Part shown: positions 57,792 to 64,000 of the stretch, in pieces
Position numbering within the stretch: position 1 is the stretch's first letter
How the letters are laid out: each line of letters opens with the position of its first letter
Assembly (NCBI GenBank): GCA_017461505.1
Contig: JAFTXV010000007.1
Location: 310,001 to 374,000, forward strand
DNA length: 64,000 nucleotides
Source: Paludibacteraceae bacterium
GTDB lineage: Bacteria; Bacteroidota; Bacteroidia; Bacteroidales; Paludibacteraceae
Direction: 5' to 3'
Program-made: the position numbers and the translations under genes
The notes under the pieces: generated by a model
Seen by the model: only the letters and a program-made list of their open reading frames with translations
What the model was told of the DNA's origin: nothing
Database searches by the model: none

Positions 57792-58424
57792 ATGAGTGTC
57801 CTACAAAACTTAACAGCCATCAAAATGTTACAGTTGAAAGCTTTCAAGTTTCAACTTAACAACCCATTTAAGTGGGCTAACGGATGGTCAGCGCCATTAT
57901 ACTGCGACGATCGTAAGATTTTATCATACCCTAAATTTCGCAACTTTATTCGCATCGAGTTGGCACGTATCGTCGCTGAGATGTATCCCGATGCAGATGT
58001 GATTGCAGGTGTTGCTACGAATGCTATTGCCCACGGAGTGCTTGTGGCAGAGCAACTTAGCCTTCCTTTCGTATATGTTCACCCTACTCCCAAAGATCAC
58101 GGACTTGAAAACCAAATAGAAGGTGACCTCAGACCCAAACAAAGCGTGGTTATCATTGAAAATCAGGTGAATGTGGGTAGCAACTGTCTGAAAGTAGCAG
58201 AGGCATTGCGCAATAATGGATGCAAAGTGTTGGGTGTAGTAACAATATTTGATTATGGTTTCCCTGCTACCTACGCGAAGCTAGAAAAAGCCGAATTAGA
58301 CATCACGGCATTGACCAATCTGGAGACAGTTCTTCACCATGCTGAGAATCTCGAAATCATTGATAATGAGCAAAGTAAAGCGATTCAAGTTTGGCAAAGA
58401 AAACCATCAAAATGGAGTAAATAA
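57792..58424 (+). CDS. pyrE: Orotate phosphoribosyltransferase-like protein, divergent PRPP loop
   Basis: The 210-residue protein aligns along its whole length with Bacteroidales PyrE, which joins orotate to PRPP: LKAFKFQLNNPFKWANGWSA, YCDDRKILSYPKFRNFI, VIAGVATNAIAHG, PKDHGLENQIEGDLRP, and FDYGFPAT. But the PRPP-binding signature, normally like VVVVEDLISTGGS, reads VVIIENQVNVGSN (the second acid is Asn and the Ser-Thr-Gly-Gly core is lost). The preceding catalytic loop has YVHPTPKDHG where Arg is usual before the STPK/KPK turn. The fold and locus are right for pyrE, but activity is doubtful. First gene of an operon with an SRPBCC protein, psd and deoC. Confidence 0.85.
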   Translation: MSVLQNLTAIKMLQLKAFKFQLNNPFKWANGWSAPLYCDDRKILSYPKFRNFIRIELARIVAEMYPDADVIAGVATNAIAHGVLVAEQLSLPFVYVHPTPKDHGLENQIEGDLRPKQSVVIIENQVNVGSNCLKVAEALRNNGCKVLGVVTIFDYGFPATYAKLEKAELDITALTNLETVLHHAENLEIIDNEQSKAIQVWQRKPSKWSK

Positions 58425-58426
58425 CT

Positions 58427-58855
58427 ATGGCAGAGATTAAATACGAAAGCAAAATTGGACAAATACCTGCAAATGACTACAAGGTCTTTGCCGTATTAAG
58501 CAATTTGGAAAATATCAATCATTTCCGCGATCTTATTCCACAAGACAAAATTAAGGAACTGGAAATTAGCAAAGATAGAATTCGTATGAAAGTGGATGGT
58601 TTGGGGCAAAAGATTGCTATAGCTATTGTGGATAAAGAAGAGTTTAAAACCATCAAATTTGGGGCAGAAGACCTCCCTATCCCTTTCAACGTATGGATTC
58701 AACTCAAGCAAGTAGCAGAACTGGATACCCGAATTCGAATCACCGTCAAAACAGATATGCCTGCTATGTTCAAGATGATGTTCGACAAAAAGATGCAAGT
58801 CGGTCTTGATCAAGCCATTGATTTGTTGTGCCGACTACCGTATAATAATATGTAA
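58427..58855 (+). CDS. SRPBCC (START-like) family protein
   Basis: A 142-residue single-domain protein with the SRPBCC/polyketide-cyclase-like pattern: an N-terminal strand YESKIGQIPANDYKVFAVLSNL, a helix around LENINHFRDLIP, alternating strands and a long C-terminal helix (MMFDKKMQVGLDQAIDLLCRL). The fold binds hydrophobic ligands; none is known here. It lies 2 bp after pyrE, a pairing I recall as common in Bacteroidales. Confidence 0.8.
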   Translation: MAEIKYESKIGQIPANDYKVFAVLSNLENINHFRDLIPQDKIKELEISKDRIRMKVDGLGQKIAIAIVDKEEFKTIKFGAEDLPIPFNVWIQLKQVAELDTRIRITVKTDMPAMFKMMFDKKMQVGLDQAIDLLCRLPYNNM

Positions 58856-58873
58856 TCTTAAATACATTCCATT

Positions 58874-59557
58874 ATGGGAAAAAAGAAACGCAATCTCCGC
58901 ATTCACCGTGAAGGCCGCGGTATTATCCTTGGACTCACCTTCCTGATTTTCGCAATCAATGTGCCAATATATCTGTTTATGGAAGAGTCTAGATGGGTAT
59001 TTGCTATCACCCTCTTGCTTTCAGCAGCATTGCTCGTTTTCGTAACTTATTTCTTCCGCAACCCTACTCGTATCATCGAAGTAGAAGACCCTAACTTCCT
59101 CATCGCACCCGCTGACGGACGAATAGTGGTGGTAGAACCAACGATGGAAAATGAATATTTCCACGAGAAGCGATTGCAAGTCAGCATCTTTATGTCGCCA
59201 TTCAATGTGCACGCTAACTGGTACCCTATTGAAGGTACAGTGCTTGTTTCCGAGCACCAAAAAGGTAGCCACAAAGGAGCTTGGCTGCCAAAATCAAGCA
59301 CCGAGAACGAGCGCTCATTAGTGGTCATTGAAACTCCTAATAAAGTGCAAATTGCTGTACGACAAATTGCAGGAGCTATGGCACGTCGCATTGTCACCTA
59401 CGCCAAAGCAGGCAAACAATCCCATCGCAACGAGCACCTCGGATTTATCAAGTTTGGCTCACGCGTAGATATGTATCTGCCTTTGGACACAGACATCTTT
59501 GTTGTCGTAGGCGAACATGTCAAAGGTAATGAAACAATCATTGGAAGAATCAACTAA
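58874..59557 (+). CDS. psd: Phosphatidylserine decarboxylase
   Basis: Converts phosphatidylserine to phosphatidylethanolamine. It is the short (227-residue) pyruvoyl type: two N-terminal membrane helices (about 17-58), LIAPADGRIVVVEP, SIFMSPFNVHANWYPIEG with the catalytic His, and LGFIKFGSRVDMYLP, where self-cleavage at Gly-Ser makes the pyruvoyl group. The partner pssA, often adjacent, is not in this window. Third gene of the pyrE group. Confidence 0.95.
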   Translation: MGKKKRNLRIHREGRGIILGLTFLIFAINVPIYLFMEESRWVFAITLLLSAALLVFVTYFFRNPTRIIEVEDPNFLIAPADGRIVVVEPTMENEYFHEKRLQVSIFMSPFNVHANWYPIEGTVLVSEHQKGSHKGAWLPKSSTENERSLVVIETPNKVQIAVRQIAGAMARRIVTYAKAGKQSHRNEHLGFIKFGSRVDMYLPLDTDIFVVVGEHVKGNETIIGRIN

Positions 59558-59585
59558 ATTGTAGAAACCCTAAAAATCACTGATT

Positions 59586-60464
59586 ATGAATAAGTTTGAG
59601 CAACTTTTTGCAGAGTATCCTTGCACCCTCACAGATCAATCTGTGAAAGCAGAAGTAGAAAACATACTAGCTAACCACTTTATCGAAAATAATAACGCTG
59701 AAGTATGGAAGCAATGCCTCCACTCTATTGACCTCACCACCCTTAACGGGGATGACACCACCGAGAAAGTAGAAACGATGGCTCAACGCGTCAACGAGTT
59801 TGAAGACAATTTCCCATGCATACCAAACGTGGCTGCTATGTGTGTATATCCAGCATTGGTAGAAACCGCAGCAGATACACTTACCGAGCCTATCGGAATT
59901 GCAGCAGTAGCGGCAGGATTCCCCGCTTCACAAACGTTCATTGAAGTCAAAATTGCAGAAGCCGCAATGGCTGTGGCTGCAGGTGCTACCGAGATTGATA
60001 TTGTTATCTCTATCGGCAAGTTCCTCGAGGGCAACTATCAGGAAGTGTTCGATGAAATCGCCGAAATTAAAGCTGCTATCAAAGACGCTCACCTCAAAGT
60101 TATCCTAGAAACAGGTGCGTTAAAGACAGCAGAAAACATTTACAAAGCTTCTATCCTAGCAATGGCTGCAGGGGCCGACTTCATCAAGACTTCTACTGGC
60201 AAGATTGCCGTAAACGCCACTCCAGAAGCTACTTACGTTATGTGTACAGCCATCAAAGATTGGCAAGCAAAGACGGGTAAGAAAGTGTGCTACAAACCTG
60301 CAGGAGGTGTAAGTACTACTGAAGAAGCTGTACAACACTACACCTTGGTAAAAGAAATTCTTGGACAAGATTGGCTCAACAATGAGTCCTTCCGATTTGG
60401 TGCAAGTCGCCTAGCTAACAATCTCTTAACTAGCATCACAGGCACCGAAGTCAAATATTTTTAA
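59586..60464 (+). CDS. deoC: Deoxyribose-phosphate aldolase
   Basis: Splits 2-deoxyribose-5-phosphate into glyceraldehyde-3-phosphate and acetaldehyde. The 292-residue TIM barrel has DLTTLNGDDT, IAAVAAGFPASQ, GATEIDIVISIGKFLEG, LKVILETGAL, the Schiff-base lysine in ADFIKTSTGK, and CYKPAGGVSTTEEA. It is longer at the N-terminus than E. coli DeoC, as in other Bacteroidales members. Follows psd by 28 bp. Confidence 0.96.
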   Translation: MNKFEQLFAEYPCTLTDQSVKAEVENILANHFIENNNAEVWKQCLHSIDLTTLNGDDTTEKVETMAQRVNEFEDNFPCIPNVAAMCVYPALVETAADTLTEPIGIAAVAAGFPASQTFIEVKIAEAAMAVAAGATEIDIVISIGKFLEGNYQEVFDEIAEIKAAIKDAHLKVILETGALKTAENIYKASILAMAAGADFIKTSTGKIAVNATPEATYVMCTAIKDWQAKTGKKVCYKPAGGVSTTEEAVQHYTLVKEILGQDWLNNESFRFGASRLANNLLTSITGTEVKYF

Positions 60465-60489
60465 TACGCCAACCTAAGGACATTATCGT

Positions 60490-62829
60490 ATGAAAAAATA
60501 TTATTCCATTATTCTTTTACTATTCTTATCTATTCAAACGTTGTTGTGCGCAGAAGCACCCAAACGTGAACTTCGTGCTACTTGGCTGGCTACGCTTCAG
60601 AATATCGACTGGCCAAAGACCCAAATCACCAGCGATGCTACACGCAAGCAACAGCAGAAAGAACTCACCGATATCTTCGACAAACTAGTAGCAGGTAATA
60701 TGCACGCTTGCTTTATGCAAGTGCGCTCACAGTGCGATGCCATGTACCAATCTTCCTACGAACCTTGGTCAGTTTCTCTAACAGGCACTCGTGGCAAAGA
60801 CCCTGGCTACGACCCATTGGCGTTTGCCATCGAGGAAGCACACAAACGCGGACTGGAACTCCATATCTGGGTCAACCCCTTCCGTGTGACCACCAGTGGC
60901 ACGCTCGATAGTAATGACCAACTCCAACAACACGCGGGCGAGTGGATTATCAAATACGATAATGGTTCGTTCTCCGGTCAGATTATTGACCCGGGTTATC
61001 CTGAAGCACGTGAATATGTTATCAAAGTATTGATGGAGATTGTAAATAACTACGATGTGGATGGTATTGTAATGGATGACTATTTCTATCCATATGGAGG
61101 TACTACAACAGAAGATGCTGATTCCAAATCCAAATACAAGCCAAACAATCTTATAGACGTAAACAAAGATGGAAGAACCGATGATGACTGGCGTCGAAGC
61201 AATGTGGACGCATGTCTAAAAGACTTATATGACACCATTCAAGCCGTCAAACCTTGGGTGCGTTTCGGTATGGGTACCTTTGGCATTTGGACGATGCAAC
61301 AGAAAGCCGCAGATGCATACGGACTAGCTCTACCAAAAGGCATTAGCGGTTTGGATGATTACGAGGTACAAGCTTGTAACCCAATTGAGTGGGTAAAAGA
61401 TGGATATGTGGATTATATCAATCCACAACTCTATTGGTCCACCAATGTAGCAGCACAAGACTACAAAGTACTCTGCAAATGGTGGGCAAAAGACGTGTGC
61501 GAACACTTCTCTAACCAATTGCCTAATGGCAAGAAAGTGCATTTCTTCATTTCGCAAGCAGCCTACCACGCCTACGATGGCTATAATGGTTATGATGCTG
61601 GTGTTGGAGAGATTCAAAAACAAATAGATGTGAATCGCTCGAATCTATCATCCGGATACACAGGATCGGTTTTCTACAACACCTCCGCTTATTGCAAAAT
61701 GTATGAGCAACTGGCTCAATCCCATTTCACCAACAAAGCTTTACCTCCAGCTATGGATTGGAAAGTGAAAAAACCATTGAGTGCTCCAACCAATCTAACA
61801 CTTTCCGGCAACACAATAAGTTGGCAACATCCCACGGCAGAACGATTTACCGTATATGCTTATCCTTTTGGATTAGATTTTGCAACCGCACACAAGAGTG
61901 GTAAATATCTACAAAAAGTGGTATATGGAAACTCTTGCGAATTGCACATTAAAGACTTGGAATCAATGACAATAGCCGTATGTACATACGATCGTTTTGG
62001 TATGGAATATACAGCTGCTACATATAATGCTGTTACTTTCCCAGAATCAGACCCAAATGCTACCGAAATTTCATGGGTACTAAATGGTGGAGAAATAAAA
62101 GAGCTTATAGTGCCAACAAATGAACAACTATGGGAGCAGTGGAAACTCGATTATATAGCATTCTATACCAATATGTTCGGAGAAGAATTCGAACCTGCTG
62201 AAGACCGAAAAATTAATGATGTATTGGGATTTACCTCTATTTCATGGAAGAGAAAAGGAGCCTTAGCAAAGGACTTCATGACACAATCAGCCGAATGGAA
62301 ATGGTTGGCAGAATACATCTTAACAATAGCTGAAGCAGATGGTTATACAATAGAAAGTGACAATGACTGGCGATACCATCTATATTCATTCTTCAACTGC
62401 ACCGATGCTGCATATCGTATAAGTGGAAATCTGGCTGGCAATACTGCCGACTTCACCACTGCAGGCAAACCTGAAGCATGGGGAATGTACTACCCAAAAG
62501 TAGAAGAAATTGATAAAAATTTGCCAAAGCAAGTTACCGAAACATATATTCTACCACAACCTACTCACCCTAATGGTTATGAGTTTTTGGGGTGGTATAT
62601 CTCCGAAACTATCATAGGTGACCCTGTTATTGCCATACCAGCTGGGTGGAAAGGTAAATTATATGCACATTGGAAGAGTGTAATCACTGATATAGAAGAT
62701 GTCACTATAGAAGATATTCCTTATGTCTATGATATCATGGGACGATTTTTAGGCAATGAATTGCCCGTTAACAGCCACGGGATATTCATCATTCAAACAG
62801 GGGACAAAACCATTAAGGTCATTCGCTAA
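60490..62829 (+). CDS. Secreted family-10-like glycosyl hydrolase with T9SS tail
   Basis: A 779-residue protein with a signal peptide. Residues 25-400 form a GHL10/DUF187 barrel: ELRATWLATLQNIDWPKTQ, MQVRSQCDAMYQSSYEPWS, ELHIWVNPFRV, DGIVMDDYFYPYGG, FGMGTFGIW, and YINPQLYWST. This family acts on glycan, perhaps peptidoglycan-related, though the substrate is unproven. A fibronectin-like part (about 425-520) and an InlB-type beta repeat (ISWVLNGGE to GYEFLGWY, LYAHW) interrupted by a helical insert of about 150 residues follow. The end YDIMGRFLGNELP...GIFIIQTGDK is a type A tail for type IX secretion. Its 3' end overlaps the convergent gene by 11 bp. Confidence 0.88.
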   Translation: MKKYYSIILLLFLSIQTLLCAEAPKRELRATWLATLQNIDWPKTQITSDATRKQQQKELTDIFDKLVAGNMHACFMQVRSQCDAMYQSSYEPWSVSLTGTRGKDPGYDPLAFAIEEAHKRGLELHIWVNPFRVTTSGTLDSNDQLQQHAGEWIIKYDNGSFSGQIIDPGYPEAREYVIKVLMEIVNNYDVDGIVMDDYFYPYGGTTTEDADSKSKYKPNNLIDVNKDGRTDDDWRRSNVDACLKDLYDTIQAVKPWVRFGMGTFGIWTMQQKAADAYGLALPKGISGLDDYEVQACNPIEWVKDGYVDYINPQLYWSTNVAAQDYKVLCKWWAKDVCEHFSNQLPNGKKVHFFISQAAYHAYDGYNGYDAGVGEIQKQIDVNRSNLSSGYTGSVFYNTSAYCKMYEQLAQSHFTNKALPPAMDWKVKKPLSAPTNLTLSGNTISWQHPTAERFTVYAYPFGLDFATAHKSGKYLQKVVYGNSCELHIKDLESMTIAVCTYDRFGMEYTAATYNAVTFPESDPNATEISWVLNGGEIKELIVPTNEQLWEQWKLDYIAFYTNMFGEEFEPAEDRKINDVLGFTSISWKRKGALAKDFMTQSAEWKWLAEYILTIAEADGYTIESDNDWRYHLYSFFNCTDAAYRISGNLAGNTADFTTAGKPEAWGMYYPKVEEIDKNLPKQVTETYILPQPTHPNGYEFLGWYISETIIGDPVIAIPAGWKGKLYAHWKSVITDIEDVTIEDIPYVYDIMGRFLGNELPVNSHGIFIIQTGDKTIKVIR

Positions 62830-63742
62830 TCCTCAACACCACAGGCAAGTGGTCGGAATAGCCCCCCTTATAACGATAACCAAGATACGTGCGTTTTGGC
62901 TGGTAATCAAGATATTTTGTATCTTCCTCTAACAACCAACTGGGTGAAAATATCGTAGCCCGAGCACGACTCTTCAATACATCAGACACATAAATTTGAT
63001 CAAGGCATGACCACATGCCTTGATATTTATGTGTACCCTTCCCTACTCTCTCCCATCCAATCATCATATTATTCATTCCCTGCAAATCATCCTTCGGCTC
63101 TGTATTCATATCTCCCATCACCACGATACTCGCATTTAAATCCACTTCCAATATACTATCTACTTGCTGCTGAATCACCTGTTTAGCTGCCTCACGTTTC
63201 CATTCTGTTGCAGCTGCTCCGCCTAACTTTGACGGTAAATGGCACATCATCGCATACAACGTATCCTGTCCTCCCACCAATGTTTCTACAAACAATATAT
63301 CTCGCGTCGCATCCCCATCCAACGACACATGCAATGGTTTGCTATTCAACACCTTAACTTTTGTACTATCATACAACAAGGCCACATCTATACCACGCTC
63401 ATCACCACTCTCATAGTGAACATACTTGTAATGAAGTCGTTTCAAGAGATAACACAAATCCTTCAAACACCGCTCATTTTCCACCTCACACAACCCCACC
63501 AATGCAGCAGTCCCCCACCCTCCTATATTCACAATCACTTGTGCGATACGATCCAATTTAGTATAATAGCGATAGTAGGACCAATGATGCATACCATCGG
63601 GCAAAAATGAGTAATCATCTTTCAATGTATCATGCTGACAGTCAAATAAATTCTCCACATTGTAAGAAACAACAATCAGCGAATCTTGAGCTAAGACCGC
63701 TGACTGAATCATAAACGACAAAATGAGCAAATTCCACCTCAT
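62819..63742 (-). CDS. Exported endonuclease/exonuclease/phosphatase-family protein
   Basis: This 307-residue protein has a signal peptide (ending VLAQ) and the DNase I-like fold motifs in order: VVSYNVENLFD with the metal-site Asn, VGLCEVENERCL with the catalytic Glu, MCHLPSKLGG, VVMGDMNTEP, and YSDHLPVVL with the final Asp-His. It hydrolyses phosphodiester or phosphomonoester bonds of an unknown substrate in the envelope or outside. Its ATG overlaps the stop of the sufS-like gene, so both are probably on one transcript. Confidence 0.92.
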   Translation of the reverse strand: MRWNLLILSFMIQSAVLAQDSLIVVSYNVENLFDCQHDTLKDDYSFLPDGMHHWSYYRYYTKLDRIAQVIVNIGGWGTAALVGLCEVENERCLKDLCYLLKRLHYKYVHYESGDERGIDVALLYDSTKVKVLNSKPLHVSLDGDATRDILFVETLVGGQDTLYAMMCHLPSKLGGAAATEWKREAAKQVIQQQVDSILEVDLNASIVVMGDMNTEPKDDLQGMNNMMIGWERVGKGTHKYQGMWSCLDQIYVSDVLKSRARATIFSPSWLLEEDTKYLDYQPKRTYLGYRYKGGYSDHLPVVLRISE

Positions 63743-64000
63743 TCCAACATCATAATAGCTTTCTTTAATGCAGCAACAAACACATCCACATCCTCTTTCG
63801 TATTGTACAACCCTACCGAAGCACGCACCGTGCCTGGTACTCCCAAATAGTCAATCAGCGGCTCTGCACAGTGGTGTCCTGTGCGAACTGCTACTCCCTG
63901 ACGATCAAGCAGTACACCCACATCAAATGGATGAATCAATCCGCCATCTGCCTTATATACGTTAAACGACACCGCTCCCGCTTTCTCCTGTCCCGCAGCG
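63739..64000 (-). CDS. sufS: Cysteine desulfurase SufS, C-terminal part
   Basis: The reading frame is open to the window edge, so only the last 86 residues are present. KAGAVSFNVYKADGGLIHPFD and RTGHHCAEPLID carry the family's C-terminal domain, including the active-site Cys loop (HHCAEP) that takes sulfur from cysteine for Fe-S assembly. Group II (SufS/CsdA) type. The 5' part lies beyond 64000. Confidence 0.93.
   Translation of the reverse strand, partial: AAGQEKAGAVSFNVYKADGGLIHPFDVGVLLDRQGVAVRTGHHCAEPLIDYLGVPGTVRASVGLYNTKEDVDVFVAALKKAIMMLE

Overview
The window is a chromosomal segment of a member of the order Bacteroidales (Bacteroidota); the family cannot be fixed from sequence alone. 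The evidence is: promoters of the Bacteroidota type (TTTG, about 20 bp, TAnnTTTG) before most transcription units; two proteins with C-terminal tails of the type IX secretion kind; a serine palmitoyltransferase for sphingolipids; a SecD-SecF fusion; a eukaryote-like (GT3) glycogen synthase; and the families DUF4294 and DUF4271. Most genes are housekeeping. There is no prophage, insertion sequence, CRISPR array or rRNA operon.

Layout. 1-5230 (mostly minus): Ig-like lipoprotein, secDF, DUF4294 protein, initiator tRNA and a nucleoside phosphorylase-like protein. 5387-9459 (plus): pRiA4b ORF-3-like protein, miaA, a PKD lipoprotein and glycogen synthase. 9460-10126 is gene-free and full of short repeats. 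10127-21290 (minus): a small membrane protein, a giant secreted protein split by an in-frame TAG, a 5'-nucleotidase C-domain lipoprotein, a C69 dipeptidase and pepD. 21719-24955 (minus): dacB-birA-rfbB. 25156-28068 (plus): mdh, serine palmitoyltransferase and a short-chain reductase. 28059-32801: a TPR/beta-propeller protein, LD-carboxypeptidase, tRNA-Arg, zinc metallopeptidase, a Fur-like regulator and a GNAT protein. 32930-37632 (plus): LOG protein, DUF4271, hemD-like, rnpA, yidD, trmD and alkaline phosphatase, facing recX-prmC. 39153-42794: a beta-barrel protein and a transmembrane TPR-HTH regulator, a 34-residue secreted peptide and an S41-like lipoprotein. 42995-52704 (plus): ribD, then an envelope operon (SurA-like proteins, OstA-like protein, outer-membrane barrel) running into dnaG, a radical SAM protein and a glycosyltransferase. 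52719-57486 (minus): NlpC/P60, nadB, cca and efp. 57792-64000: a divergent pyrE, SRPBCC protein, psd, deoC, a secreted family-10-like hydrolase, an endonuclease/phosphatase-family protein and the end of sufS.

The most unusual signal is a set of short repeat families (10, 11, 21 bp and longer) scattered through the window. They occur between genes, often just upstream of promoters, and also inside genes in frame: four RLE(V)(R/K)GE heptads in RibD, related pieces in PepD and the NlpC/P60 protein, and one palindrome-rich element in both glycogen synthase and the NlpC/P60 protein. Two neighbouring secreted proteins have signal-peptide cores made from the same kind of repeat, and one gene takes its GTG start from a repeat copy. 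The other leading candidates are the regulator/peptide/S41 cassette at 39942-42794, a PyrE whose PRPP-binding loop is not conserved, and the TAG-split secretion substrate at 14089-20838.
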